A stretch of 64,000 nt of DNA from CBDAQD01 sp965275905 (GCA_965275905.1 CBDHYJ010000034.1:7010-71009), one strand, 5' to 3'. Shown: positions 17,280-26,636, numbered from the stretch's first letter. Numbers and translations: made by a program. The notes: generated from the letters alone by a model not told the origin.

Positions 17280-17469
17280 TGTTTTTTGCGTCCACTGAAT
17301 TCGATCGGCGCATACTACTGCCGGACATTGCCGGGTCAATCGACGAAGGTTTGAACAGCGTCTGCCGGATTGAAGCAAACCGATCTGGCGGAATCTCCGT
17401 ATTCAACCCTGTCGCCGGGCCTGTTCACGGTAAATCCCGGAAACTGGCCGGTTTTGGGCGACTGTGGAC

Positions 17470-17588
17470 TATAATCTCCCGTTCATGTTGCCTGTGCGAG
17501 AGTCGGGAGCAGCTCTGTTGGAGATCAATGTACTGCAGATCCGTCGCCGCGATCGCGATAGTGGATCTGCGATCGGATAGCAGGTTGG
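17470..17588 (+). promoter_or_regulatory. -10 element and inverted repeat upstream of the RND operon
   Basis: The 309-base gap between argE and the adaptor gene holds no gene. It contains a perfect TATAAT at 17470-17475 without an obvious -35. An 8-bp inverted repeat lies at GCAGATCC 17535-17542 and GGATCTGC 17563-17570; its 20-base centre holds a second palindrome, CGCGATCGCG. The repeat ends 18 bases before the GTG start of the adaptor gene and could be an operator or a leader hairpin for the efflux operon. Confidence 0.4.
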
Positions 17589-18899
17589 GTGAAAATGAGA
17601 GCGATTAACCCGGAAGAACGTACATCCGAAGCGCAGCACCGGCCGCGTGCAAGCAAGGTGCGTGTCTTTTTCCTCGTTGTGCTTCCCGTCCTGCTCCTGG
17701 TGGCGGCAATCGCCGGATTCCTGTTTCTCAAGTCGACAAAGCCGGACGTGGCGAAGCGCCCGGTGCGCGAACAGACGTTTACGGTCTCGGCAATACCCGT
17801 TTCGGTTTCGAGCCATCGACCGCGCGTAAAACTGTTTGGTGAAGCCCAGCCCGGGCGTCGCGTCGAACTGCGCGCGCTCGTCGCCGGCGAGGTGCTGGAG
17901 ACCGGCTCTACGTTCCTTGAAGGCGGCGTCGTCAAGAAAGATGGCCTGCTGTTGCAGATCGACCCCTTCGAATTCCAGACGGCGCTTTCGGAGGCCGTTG
18001 CCAACCTGTCCGAAGCCGAAGCGCGGCTCGGCGAGTCCAAAGCCCGGATTGCGCTTGAGCAGGATCAGCTTGACGAAGCCCGGAGCCAGCTGGAACTCGC
18101 GAAAGTGGATCTCGAGCGCGCGCGGCCGCTGGTCAAACAGGGGCTGTTGTCGCAGAAGGCTGTCGACGACCGTCAGGTCCTCGTCAGCCAGCGCGACCAG
18201 GCGGTCAAGCAGCGCATCAGCAGTATTGCCATCGAGAATGCCAAGGCCGCGCAGCAACGCGCGCAGATAGAGCGTCTCAAAGCCAGCGTCAGCCGGGCGG
18301 AGCGCAATCTGCTCGACGCGCGTCTCGTGGCCCCGTTCGATGCCTATATCTGGGACAAGGCGGCCGAGGTCGGACGGCTGATCGGTGCCAACGACCGGGT
18401 TGCAACCTTGATTGATGCCAATCGCATCGACGTGAAATTCAATTTGCCTGACGCTCAGTACGGCCGTCTGGTGACCGACCGCGAGGGGCTTAAGGGCCGT
18501 GAGGTGAAGGTCATCTGGCGCGTCGGCGGCGAGGCGGTGGAGTATTCCGCGAAGGTTGAGCGCGTGGCCGCGCAGATTGCGGCGGCATCGGGGGGCGTTG
18601 ACGTCTTCGCGCGGGTCGAGCGCATCGAGGGTCGCGTCCCGTTGCGTGTCGGGGCCTTTGTCGAGGTCTATCTCGACGACAAGGAATACAGCGACGTGGT
18701 GACACTGCCTGAAACCGCGCTTTATTCCGGCAATACGGTTTATGTGATCGAACAGGATCGCCTGAAGTCGCGGATCGTGGAGCTTGTGGGGTATTCGGGC
18801 GGCGACGTCCTTGTGCGCGGCGACGTCAAATCCGGCGAGAGAGTCGTCACGACCCGAATCTCGGAGATCGGCGACGGCCTGCGCGTCGAGGTGCGCTGA
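17589..18899 (+). CDS. RND efflux periplasmic adaptor (membrane fusion protein)
   Basis: HlyD/AcrA-type adaptor that connects an inner-membrane RND pump with an outer-membrane channel. The 436-residue protein has an N-terminal membrane anchor at about 25-49, a biotinyl-lipoyl-like half around RVELRALVAGEVLE, a long alpha-hairpin rich in Glu/Gln/Ala/Arg (about 135-245), then the barrel domain with LVAPFDAYIWDKAAEVG. The start is GTG 17589 or ATG 17595. The stop codon is followed after 2 bases by the permease gene, so they form one operon. Confidence 0.9.
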   Translation: MKMRAINPEERTSEAQHRPRASKVRVFFLVVLPVLLLVAAIAGFLFLKSTKPDVAKRPVREQTFTVSAIPVSVSSHRPRVKLFGEAQPGRRVELRALVAGEVLETGSTFLEGGVVKKDGLLLQIDPFEFQTALSEAVANLSEAEARLGESKARIALEQDQLDEARSQLELAKVDLERARPLVKQGLLSQKAVDDRQVLVSQRDQAVKQRISSIAIENAKAAQQRAQIERLKASVSRAERNLLDARLVAPFDAYIWDKAAEVGRLIGANDRVATLIDANRIDVKFNLPDAQYGRLVTDREGLKGREVKVIWRVGGEAVEYSAKVERVAAQIAAASGGVDVFARVERIEGRVPLRVGAFVEVYLDDKEYSDVVTLPETALYSGNTVYVIEQDRLKSRIVELVGYSGGDVLVRGDVKSGERVVTTRISEIGDGLRVEVR

Positions 18900-18901
18900 G
18901 A

Positions 18902-20767
18902 ATGGCGGAAAAGAAACACGCCGTCGGACTGATCAGGCTGTTTGTCAGGCACCCCAATGCCGCCAACCTCCTCGCAGCAATCATGGTGCTGCTGGGCATC
19001 TTCGCCCTGACACGCATGAACACCCAGTTCTTCCCGACGCTCGAGGTTCCGAGGATCTCGGTATCCGTCGCCTGGCCGGGCGCTTCCGCGGAGGACGTAA
19101 CGGCGAACATCCTCGAGGCACTGGAACCGGAACTGCGCTTCCTGGACGGCATTGACGAGGTCACATCGACGGCCAGGGAAGGCAGCGGCACGATCTCCAT
19201 GGAGTTCGAATCGGATGCCAACATGGACAAGGCCCTGTCCGATGTGGAGGCCGCGGTCGGACGGGTCACGACTCTGCCGGAAGACTCCGAACGCCCGATC
19301 GTGAATCGCATAGCGTTCTACGAATCCGTGGCAAGTGTCGTTGTCTACGGGCCGTTCAGCGAAGTTGCGCTCAAGGAATATGCCAAGCAGATCCGCGACG
19401 GACTGCTTGAATCCGGCATAGACCGCGTGGTGCTCAACGGTGCGCGTGACGAGGAACTCTGGGTTACGGTCGGCCAGGGACAGCTCAGGCGGCTCGATCT
19501 GACCGTTGCCGATATCGCGGCGCGCATCGGCGAGATCAGCCAGGATCTGCCGTCGGGAACGGTGGAGGGTGTTGTCGATCGGCAGGTGCGCTCGATCGGC
19601 GAAGTCGAGACTCCCGAGACGCTGCGGCGACTGGAAGTGAAGGCGCTGCCAAGCGGCGAGAAAGTTCTGCTGCGCGACATTGCCCTCGTGGAGAGGCGGT
19701 TCGACAAGGACGCTGACGAGGGGCGCTGGGGTGACAAGCGCGCGATCAATCTGGATGTTCAGCGCGCAGTGAATTCGGACACGCTTGAGGTCGCCGACAA
19801 GCTCGAGACGTACCTGCAACAGTTGAGGCCGACACTCCCGCCCACGCTCCATGTCGTCCAGTACGATGTTCGCGCCAACCGGGTCATTCAGCGCATATCG
19901 CTGTTGGTCAAGAATGGTCTCGGCGGTCTTGCCATTGTGCTGTTCGTGCTGTTCGTCTTCCTGAACATGCGCATCGCGTTCTGGGTGGCCTTCGGAATTC
20001 CGGTGGCCGTGATGGCGACGCTTGCGGTCATGTGGGCGAGCGGGCAGTCGATCAACATGATTTCCCTGTTCGCGCTGATCCTGACATTGGGGATCATCGT
20101 TGATGACGCCATCGTGGTTGGAGAACACACCGCCACGAGGCGTGCCTTGGGAGACTCGCCGGTTGAAGCGGCCGAACGAGGGGCCGGGCGAATGCTGGCC
20201 CCCGTAATTGCGGCCATGCTTACGACGCAGGTCGCTTTCCTGCCTCTGTTGCTCGTCACCGGTCGCATCGGCGACATCATCGTCGCACTGCCTCTGGTCG
20301 TGGTTGCGGTCCTTATCGCCAGCCTGATCGAGTGTTTCCTGATTCTGCCCGGCCATCTGAGTCATGTCGGAAACACCGGACTCCGACGATGCCGGGCGAT
20401 TCCGGAGATGGTTCGACAACGGGTTCGCCTATTTCCGCGATCATCAGTTCCGCCGGTTCGCGCAGATCTGTTTCCGCTGGCGGTATACAACGGTGGCATC
20501 CGCCATCGGGATCCTCATTCTGTCGGTCGGGCTCATGGTCGGTGGCCGGGCGAAGTTCCAGTTTTTCCCCTCGCCCGAGCCGGAGACGATTTTCGCCAGT
20601 GCCGTGTTCGGTGCGGGAACGCCCAGGGCCGACACGGAACAGGCCATGCAGCGCATCGAAGAGTCTTTGCGGGAGGCGGAAGCGAAACTTGGCGGTGCGA
20701 CCGGCGAGAAACTGGTTCTTGCGACTTATGCCACATTGGGCAAGTCGGGCAGTTCCACCGGGGATAA
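18902..20767 (+). CDS. RND efflux permease, N-terminal half (reading frame broken near 20361-20400)
   Basis: The first half of an AcrB/MexB-type RND transporter: membrane segment 1 (about 20-38), the porter region, then membrane segments 2-6 ending at residue about 488 in FLILPGHLSH. After that the frame gives a Cys/Arg-rich tail of about 135 residues with no family resemblance, while the true continuation is found in another frame from 20364. The break is a one-base shift and falls exactly at the join of the two pseudo-symmetric halves of RND proteins. It may be a real indel, an assembly error or a functional split. Substrate unknown. Confidence 0.8.
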   Translation: MAEKKHAVGLIRLFVRHPNAANLLAAIMVLLGIFALTRMNTQFFPTLEVPRISVSVAWPGASAEDVTANILEALEPELRFLDGIDEVTSTAREGSGTISMEFESDANMDKALSDVEAAVGRVTTLPEDSERPIVNRIAFYESVASVVVYGPFSEVALKEYAKQIRDGLLESGIDRVVLNGARDEELWVTVGQGQLRRLDLTVADIAARIGEISQDLPSGTVEGVVDRQVRSIGEVETPETLRRLEVKALPSGEKVLLRDIALVERRFDKDADEGRWGDKRAINLDVQRAVNSDTLEVADKLETYLQQLRPTLPPTLHVVQYDVRANRVIQRISLLVKNGLGGLAIVLFVLFVFLNMRIAFWVAFGIPVAVMATLAVMWASGQSINMISLFALILTLGIIVDDAIVVGEHTATRRALGDSPVEAAERGAGRMLAPVIAAMLTTQVAFLPLLLVTGRIGDIIVALPLVVVAVLIASLIECFLILPGHLSHVGNTGLRRCRAIPEMVRQRVRLFPRSSVPPVRADLFPLAVYNGGIRHRDPHSVGRAHGRWPGEVPVFPLARAGDDFRQCRVRCGNAQGRHGTGHAAHRRVFAGGGSETWRCDRRETGSCDLCHIGQVGQFHRG

Positions 20768-22037
20768 TCTGGCGCGTCTGGAAGTTGAGCTCACGGCGGC
20801 CGAGGATCGTACGGTCAGGACAAATGACATCATCCGGGCCTGGCGCGGCGTATTGCCGAAGATCCCGGGTCTGGAGCGCATTACGGTCACCGGGCGGCGC
20901 GCCGGTCCGCCCGGACGCGACATTGACATCGAACTCAGCAATGCCGATCCCGAGACACTGAAGAAAGCCGCGCTTGAGGTGCGAAACCTGCTGTCCGGTT
21001 TCCCCGGCGTGAGCGCGATCAATGACGACCTGCCTTACGGCAAGCAGGAAATCATCCTTGAACCGACACCGAAGGGGCTGGCACTTGGTTTCACGACCGA
21101 ATCGATCGGGCGCCAGGTTCGCAACGCCTTCGAGGGTGCCATTGCACGACGGTTCGCCCGCGCCGACGAGGAGATCACCATCAGGGTCAAGGAGGATGAC
21201 GGCCGCGGCGGCTACGAGGCCCTGAGAAGGCTCTATCTGCGCAGTCCGACGGGCGAGGAAGTGCCGCTGTCGGAAGTGGCAAGCCTGACGGAACGGGTTG
21301 GGTTCTCCGTCATCCGGCGCAAGGAAGGCCGGAACAAGGCGTCGGTTACCGCCGATGTCGATGCCGCTCAGGCCGACAGCGCCGCAATCCTTGCCAATCT
21401 TGATGGCAAGGCGCTGCCTGAAATCGCTACGAAATACGGAATCGACTACAAGTTTGGCGGGCGCGCCGAGGAGCAGCGGGAGAGCTTTCGCGATCTCAAC
21501 AGGGGACTGCAGCTGGCGCTCGTTCTGATCTACATCATTCTGGCGTGGGTATTTGGCAGCTATGCAAAGCCTTTCGTTGTCATGTTCATCATCCCGTTCG
21601 GGATTGTGGGGGCCATCATCGGCCACATGGTTATGGGGTTTGCGCTCACCATCCTGAGCATGTTTGCCCTGCTTGGCCTGTCCGGAATTCTGGTCAACGA
21701 TTCCATCATTCTCATGAGCCGGATCGCCGAGCGCATGGAGCAGGGCGAATCCGCGGAAGAGGCTGCAGTCGGCGGCGCCCAGGACCGCCTGCGCGCCGTG
21801 CTGTTGACGTCGCTGACCACCATCGGCGGCCTGTTTCCGCTCATGTTCGAGAAAAGCCTGCAGGCGCAGTTTCTTCTTCCGATGGCCATTACCCTTGTAT
21901 TCGGTCTGGCGGTGGCGACGTTTCTGGTTCTGCTGCTGGTGCCGGCGACGCTTGGTGTTCAGCAGGATTTGGCAAATCTCGTGAGGCGTTACTGGACCTG
22001 GGCGAAATACGGCAAACGGACCGTCTCCAAGGTCTGA
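20364..22037 (+). CDS. RND efflux permease, C-terminal half
   Basis: The second half of the RND transporter in the alternative frame: a linker (MSETPDSDDAGRFRRWF), membrane segment 7 in TTVASAIGILILSVGLMV, the second porter domain and segments 8-12 (for example GSYAKPFVVMFIIPFGIVG), 557 residues. The ATG at 20364 lies just behind an in-frame TGA (20358-20360) and has no clear Shine-Dalgarno. As a continuation of 18902-20366 the pair would give an RND permease of roughly 1,045 residues, the normal length. No outer-membrane factor gene is next to it. Confidence 0.8.
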   Translation: MSETPDSDDAGRFRRWFDNGFAYFRDHQFRRFAQICFRWRYTTVASAIGILILSVGLMVGGRAKFQFFPSPEPETIFASAVFGAGTPRADTEQAMQRIEESLREAEAKLGGATGEKLVLATYATLGKSGSSTGDNLARLEVELTAAEDRTVRTNDIIRAWRGVLPKIPGLERITVTGRRAGPPGRDIDIELSNADPETLKKAALEVRNLLSGFPGVSAINDDLPYGKQEIILEPTPKGLALGFTTESIGRQVRNAFEGAIARRFARADEEITIRVKEDDGRGGYEALRRLYLRSPTGEEVPLSEVASLTERVGFSVIRRKEGRNKASVTADVDAAQADSAAILANLDGKALPEIATKYGIDYKFGGRAEEQRESFRDLNRGLQLALVLIYIILAWVFGSYAKPFVVMFIIPFGIVGAIIGHMVMGFALTILSMFALLGLSGILVNDSIILMSRIAERMEQGESAEEAAVGGAQDRLRAVLLTSLTTIGGLFPLMFEKSLQAQFLLPMAITLVFGLAVATFLVLLLVPATLGVQQDLANLVRRYWTWAKYGKRTVSKV

Positions 22038-22047
22038 TACCCTCGGC

Positions 22048-23496
22048 TCAGGCGCGCCAGAACGCTGGCGTGAACAGCACCAGAACCGTCAGGAGTTCGA
22101 GGCGTCCCAGCAGCATGCCGAGGCATAACAGCCATTTTGCGGCGTCGGGCAGGGGGCCGTAGTGACCGGCCGGGCCAACGATTTCGCCCAGGCCGGGTCC
22201 CACATTGGCCATCGCGCTGGCGGCCGCCGAAAGCGCGGTCAGGTTGTCGAGTCCCATCAGGTTCAAAACCAGCGCCATGATCGCGAAACACAGGAAAAAC
22301 AGGAAAAAGAAGCTCAAGACCGCGCTGATGACACTCTCCGGCAACTGGCGGCCGTTATAGCGGGCGGCAAACACACCTTCCGGGTAAAGGATGCGGTTCA
22401 GGTAGACGCGGACGGATTCGAGGATCACCTGATAGCGGAAGATCTTGATGCCGCAGGACGTCGAGCCGGCGCAGCCGCCGATAAACATGAGGCAGAAGAA
22501 GAACAGTGCCGCGAACCCGCCCCAGGCACCGTAATTCGTCGTGGCGTATCCGGTCCCGGTTGTGATCGAAACCACGTTGAAGATGGCGTGCTGCAGTGCG
22601 GTTGGCGTCGTGTGCAGTTCTTCCGTGACCTGGTACACCCACATGATTCCGATGGCCACGGCGAGCACGAGCAGGAAAAAGCGCACCTGGGAGTCCTGGA
22701 AAAGCAGTTGCGAATTGCCGCGCACCGCCTGGAGATAGAGCACGAACGGCAGGCTCCCGAGGATCATGAAGACCACAGAAATCATGTGTATCGAAGCGCT
22801 GTCGAAATGGCCGAGAGAAGCATCGTAATTGGCGAACCCGCCAGTGGCGATCGTCGTCATGGAGTGGCTGGCGGCATCGAAGACACCCATGCCGGCAAAG
22901 TAGTAGCCTACGGCGCAGGCCAGCGTGAACACGAGGTAGAGCAGGGAAATGGAGCCGGCAATCTGGGTCGCGCGGGGCAGGATCTTCTCCGAATTGTCCG
23001 AGGACTCCATGCGGAAGAGCTGCATACCGCCGATCTGCAGCATCGGCAGAACGGCGACCGCCATGACGATAATGCCGATACCGCCAAGCCATTGCAGCAA
23101 GGCGCGCCACAGCAGGATTCCGGGCGGCAGACCTTCGAGCCCGGTGATCACGGTGGCACCGGTCGTCGTCAGGCCCGACATCGCCTCAAAGAAGGCATCA
23201 GTGTAGGAAAGCCGCAATTCGCCGAGCGTGAGCGGCAGTGCCGCAAACGCCGTGAGTGCAATCCAGGACGCGACCGTCAGCACAAACGCCTGCTTGACAT
23301 TCAGCGTGCCGGTTCGGCCCCAGGAAGAGAGCACCAGCCCCACTCCGATAAACAGGGTCAGAACGGACGACTGCGCGAACACAAGCCAGTCTTCGTTGCC
23401 GTCGGCAAGGTCGAGCAGCGCGGGAAGCACCATGGCAACGCCAAGCATGCTCAGCAGGATGCCGATTACCAGGACGATCGGCCGGATATCGATCAT
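22048..23496 (-). CDS. trkH: Potassium uptake protein TrkH
   Basis: Integral membrane subunit of the Trk K+ uptake system. The 482-residue protein has the four re-entrant filter repeats expected of TrkH: SGLTTTGATV, MTTIATGGF, SITTGTGYA and the fourth in AMANVGPGLGE. About ten hydrophobic segments surround them, starting with IVLVIGILLSMLGVAMVLP. Its partner TrkA (NAD-binding gate) is not in the window. The gene is convergent with the RND operon, 10 bases from its end. Confidence 0.95.
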   Translation of the reverse strand: MIDIRPIVLVIGILLSMLGVAMVLPALLDLADGNEDWLVFAQSSVLTLFIGVGLVLSSWGRTGTLNVKQAFVLTVASWIALTAFAALPLTLGELRLSYTDAFFEAMSGLTTTGATVITGLEGLPPGILLWRALLQWLGGIGIIVMAVAVLPMLQIGGMQLFRMESSDNSEKILPRATQIAGSISLLYLVFTLACAVGYYFAGMGVFDAASHSMTTIATGGFANYDASLGHFDSASIHMISVVFMILGSLPFVLYLQAVRGNSQLLFQDSQVRFFLLVLAVAIGIMWVYQVTEELHTTPTALQHAIFNVVSITTGTGYATTNYGAWGGFAALFFFCLMFIGGCAGSTSCGIKIFRYQVILESVRVYLNRILYPEGVFAARYNGRQLPESVISAVLSFFFLFFLCFAIMALVLNLMGLDNLTALSAAASAMANVGPGLGEIVGPAGHYGPLPDAAKWLLCLGMLLGRLELLTVLVLFTPAFWRA

Positions 23497-23530
23497 CGTT
23501 CTGTCCTGCTACCGGCCCGCGGCGCGGCGT

Positions 23531-23923
23531 TCAATGAACGCTGTAGCGAGCGTAAGGTGAATCGAGCGAGAACGCCGGGATTTCGACATTGAAGAGCTCG
23601 CCGTCATTGGTGACCATCTGATAAGAGCCATCCATGATACCGGACGGCGTTCCGAGCGGCGTCCCGCTCGTGTATTCGAAACTCTCTCCCGGCTCCAGCA
23701 CGGGCTGTTCGCCAACGACGCCGGCACCCCGGACCTCCTCGACATGGCCGTTGGCGTCGGTGATCCTCCAGTACCGGGTCTTGAGCTGAACGACTTCCGA
23801 CCCGGTGTTCTCGATCGCAATCGTATAGGCCCAGACGAAATAGTCATCCTCCGGTGACGACTGATCCTCCAGGTAGAGTGGCTCGACCTGAATGGAGATC
23901 GAACGGGTCATTTTGCTGTACAT
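23531..23923 (-). CDS. apaG: ApaG family protein
   Basis: ApaG is a small beta-sandwich (fibronectin III-like) protein associated with Co2+ resistance and Mg2+ efflux in enterics; the biochemical role is unsettled. The 130-residue protein shows the conserved FVWAYTIAIENTG, QLKTRYWRITDANG and YTSGTPLGTPSGIMDGSYQM segments. An alternative start at 23911 (MTRSISIQVEP) would give 126 residues, closer to the usual length of about 125. It lies 34 bases upstream of trkH on the same strand and may be cotranscribed. Confidence 0.93.
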   Translation of the reverse strand: MYSKMTRSISIQVEPLYLEDQSSPEDDYFVWAYTIAIENTGSEVVQLKTRYWRITDANGHVEEVRGAGVVGEQPVLEPGESFEYTSGTPLGTPSGIMDGSYQMVTNDGELFNVEIPAFSLDSPYARYSVH

Positions 23924-24105
23924 GAAAGCGAACCCCCTTGGACGGCGTAATTCCCTCGTGCCGGCTTCGGCGGGAGTTTACCGCAAACCGGAACTGCGCC
24001 GCCAGTCCGCAACACGCCATACTTGGCGCTACACGTGCAATAGGTTAAGAGACCATGAATTCGGGAGTTCTTGCCGTTATCCGGTATTGAGGGGGACAAA
24101 TCTCA

Positions 24106-25233
24106 GTGCACGAAACCAGCGAAGTTGCAGCGGCCGCGGCACCTGGAGACGGTATTCTTCCGGCTCACGCCATCGAATCCTTGATTGAAGAACAGCGTAT
24201 CCGGCTGGCCAGGCCGGTCGATACGGACCAGGTTCAGCCGGCGAGCCTTGATCTGAGACTGGGAGAGGTGGCCTACAGGGTTCGGGCGAGTTTCCTGCCG
24301 GGGCAGCGTCACACGGTCGCCGAACGGCTTGAGGAACTGGCTCTTCACAGTGTCGATCTGAGGAATGGCGCGGTTCTCGAGACCGGGTGCGTCTACATCG
24401 TGCCTTTGCTGGAAACGCTGGATCTGGATCCTGCTGTCGCGGCAGCGGCCAATCCCAAGAGCTCGACCGGGCGTCTCGATGTTTTTACCCGTGTCATCGT
24501 CGATCGCGCACAGGAGTTTGACAAGGTCGAGAGCGGATATTCCGGTCCGCTCTATGCGGAAATCAGTCCCCGCACGTTTTCGGTTCTCGTACGCACCGGA
24601 TCGCGGCTGTCGCAGATCAGGTTTCGGCGCGGCAATGCACGGATCGCTGATTCTGACTTGCGGGACCTGCACAGCGAAATGACACTGGTGTCGTCCGGTG
24701 AGCCGAACATTGATGAGGGGATCGCCGTTTCCGTCGACCTTGCGGGCGACGCAACCGGCGGTCTCGTCGGTTTCAGGGCAAAGCGCCACTCCGGCTTGAT
24801 CGATGTGGACCGGAAGGCGTCATACGATGTTCTCGACTTTTGGGAGCCGCTGCAGGCGCGGGGCAGTCTTGTCCTTGATCCGGACCAGTTCTACATCCTC
24901 GTGTCCAAGGAGGCGGTCCATGTGCCGCCGGCCTATGCAGCCGAGATGGTCCCTTTCAATCCCCTGGTTGGTGAATTCCGCGTCCACTATGCCGGATTCT
25001 TTGATCCCGGCTTCGGCCACAGTGCCTCCGGCGGCGAAGGAAGCCGGGCCGTGCTGGAGGTGCGGAGCCACGAGGTGCCGTTCATCCTTGAGGATTCGCA
25101 GATCATTGGCCGTCTGGTGTATGAGCCGCTGACGGAAGCGCCCCGCGAGGTCTACGGTTCAGGCATCGGCTCGCACTATCAGCGCCAGGGCCTAAAATTG
25201 TCGAAGCACTTCCGCCCGTACGATCGTGACTGA
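24106..25233 (+). CDS. Two-domain 2'-deoxycytidine 5'-triphosphate deaminase
   Basis: Member of the dCTP deaminase/dUTPase superfamily in the long alphaproteobacterial form, which has two tandem dUTPase-like domains in one chain. The 375-residue protein has QPASLDLRLG in the first domain (about 45-55), the NPKSSTGRLDVFTRVI substrate loop (about 115-130) and a second domain from about 210 with FYILVSKEAVHVPPAYAAEM. It should convert dCTP to dUTP to feed thymidylate synthesis. It starts with GTG 24106; the gap before it (23924-24105) holds no gene. Confidence 0.88.
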   Translation: MHETSEVAAAAAPGDGILPAHAIESLIEEQRIRLARPVDTDQVQPASLDLRLGEVAYRVRASFLPGQRHTVAERLEELALHSVDLRNGAVLETGCVYIVPLLETLDLDPAVAAAANPKSSTGRLDVFTRVIVDRAQEFDKVESGYSGPLYAEISPRTFSVLVRTGSRLSQIRFRRGNARIADSDLRDLHSEMTLVSSGEPNIDEGIAVSVDLAGDATGGLVGFRAKRHSGLIDVDRKASYDVLDFWEPLQARGSLVLDPDQFYILVSKEAVHVPPAYAAEMVPFNPLVGEFRVHYAGFFDPGFGHSASGGEGSRAVLEVRSHEVPFILEDSQIIGRLVYEPLTEAPREVYGSGIGSHYQRQGLKLSKHFRPYDRD

Positions 25234-25257
25234 ATGAATGTGAGTCCGCTGGCGTCG

Positions 25258-26262
25258 TCAGTCGTGAGCTGAGCAGGAGCCGCCGCCGAGTACGCAGAAT
25301 TTCGAGCAATGGGGATGGTTGAGTTTGACCTTTCCATTCTCGAAGTTGCCTTCGTCCGCTGCCAGGGACTCGCGCAGCGTACTGCCCATGCGGAAAGATT
25401 CCTGATAGGGCAGAAGCGTGCACGGCATGACCGTCGGGTCGCTGTCGCCCTTGCGCTTCACAACCATGCGGCTCGTCGCACACATGACGTCGCTCGGGCT
25501 GATGCCGAGGATGCCCCAGCATTCGGTCGTTATCTCAGGGACCTCGAGCGAGCCGTCCATCTCCGGAAACAGCACGAGTTCCATCGGGTGGTTCGGGTCG
25601 ATCCTGTATCCGCGTTCGGCGAACATGCGCGCGTACCCTGCGCGGGACTCTTCTTCAGACTCGTTCCAGCAGGTCCGCCCTGCGACAGCTATGCGGAAGC
25701 CGTTCTCGGACAACCAGTCCATGCCGCGGATCGCCATGGCAAACGTGCCCGGCCCGCGTTCCGTGTTGTGCAGGGCTTCCGAATAGTGATCGAGACTGAC
25801 GCGAATCGACAGCCGATCGCCAAATCTCTCGTTGAGATCGAGCAGACCTTTCTTGATGCGCGGACGCTGCAGCGGCTGCATCGCGTTCGTCAGCACGAGG
25901 ACCTCGAACCCGCGCGTCAACGCATCATCCAGCATGGCGATCATGTCGGGGTTCATGAACGGCTCGCCTCCGGTGAAGCCGATCTCCCTTGTGCCGAGAC
26001 CCAGAACGCGGATCTCATCGAACAGCTTTGCTGCGTCGTCCGCCGAGAAATAAACCAGGCGGTCGTTGCGCGGGCTCGATTCGATGTAGCAGTTGAGGCA
26101 CTCGATGTTGCAAAGCGTACCTGTGTTGATCCACAGCGTATCCAGATGATCGAGCGCAACAGACGCGCGCGTTTCGCCCTTCGCGGTCACGTCAGGGTTG
26201 GTGAATTTTGCGGAGGCGAGCGCTGCGCCGTCTGGCGTCGGCTCAAATGGAATGTCTGTCAT
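25258..26262 (-). CDS. Radical SAM protein
   Basis: Radical SAM enzyme with the canonical [4Fe-4S] motif CNIECLNCY (Cys-x3-Cys-x2-Cys) near residue 51 and the glycine motif FTGGEPFMNPD. The C-terminus has a second cysteine cluster, CSKFCVLGGGSC, plus Cys residues in ECWGI and MPCTLLP, suggesting an auxiliary cluster of the SPASM/twitch type. At 334 residues (start 26262; 26280 is possible) it is the size of peptide- or cofactor-modifying members. No precursor peptide gene was seen beside it and the substrate is unknown. It converges on the dCTP deaminase. Confidence 0.87.
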   Translation of the reverse strand: MTDIPFEPTPDGAALASAKFTNPDVTAKGETRASVALDHLDTLWINTGTLCNIECLNCYIESSPRNDRLVYFSADDAAKLFDEIRVLGLGTREIGFTGGEPFMNPDMIAMLDDALTRGFEVLVLTNAMQPLQRPRIKKGLLDLNERFGDRLSIRVSLDHYSEALHNTERGPGTFAMAIRGMDWLSENGFRIAVAGRTCWNESEEESRAGYARMFAERGYRIDPNHPMELVLFPEMDGSLEVPEITTECWGILGISPSDVMCATSRMVVKRKGDSDPTVMPCTLLPYQESFRMGSTLRESLAADEGNFENGKVKLNHPHCSKFCVLGGGSCSAHD

Positions 26263-26483
26263 GGCGCCGCACCCTATCAATATTCCCCTGTTGCCACGAG
26301 CATAATGCGCCGAAAATCACGATAAATTTAGCAGATCCGTGTGTCCCGTGATCGCGGATGCTCCGTGCACGCCCAAATCGTGGGCCGTCCCTGAAAAATG
26401 TCCGCCAAAATGGGCGATTTTCGGGGTTTACCTTACGGCAGCCGGCACGAATCCCATGGTAAAACGCTTCGGGAGGGGGCGAA

Positions 26484-26512
26484 TCGACCAGCCGAATCAA
26501 CCGTGCTATAGG
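26484..26512 (+). promoter_or_regulatory. Candidate promoter of tRNA-Gly
   Basis: TCGACC at 26484-26489 and TATAGG at 26507-26512 are 17 bases apart and end 12 bases before the mature tRNA. Fit to the sigma-70 consensus is moderate. The remainder of the gap 26263-26524 holds nothing I can name. Confidence 0.35.
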
Positions 26513-26524
26513 ATCAGGGGACCC

Positions 26525-26598
26525 GCGGGTGTAGCTCAATGGCAGAGCAGGAGCTTCCCAAGCTTAAGACGAGGGTTCGATTCCCTTCACCCGCTCCA
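26525..26598 (+). tRNA. tRNA-Gly (anticodon CCC)
   Basis: A 74-base cloverleaf with encoded CCA. Acceptor stem GCGGGTG (26525-26531) pairs with CACCCGC (26588-26594). D-arm GCTC/GAGC, T-arm with TTCGATT loop. The anticodon loop TTCCCAA places CCC at positions 34-36, reading GGG glycine codons. It matches the general form of E. coli tRNA-Gly(CCC). No integrase or attachment duplication is visible beside it. Confidence 0.95.
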
Positions 26599-26636
26599 GT
26601 CCGGCAGACACGATCAGCGAGCGGGCGGCCCCTTTG

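Noticed and set aside
20358..20366. Stop-start junction TGA-GTC-ATG as evidence of a deliberate restart for the RND C-terminal half
   Set aside because: The TGA is in the frame of the second half, not of the first, and there is no Shine-Dalgarno before the ATG.
18740..20419. A 559-codon minus-strand frame over the RND genes
   Set aside because: Antisense shadow of the adaptor and permease genes, typical in GC-rich DNA.
22162..23592. A 476-codon plus-strand frame over trkH
   Set aside because: Shadow of trkH, whose filter motifs are clear; the frame is rich in Arg, Gln and His without a domain.
26525..26636. tRNA-Gly as an integration site of a mobile element
   Set aside because: No integrase, no repeated 3' end of the tRNA and no change in gene type follow.
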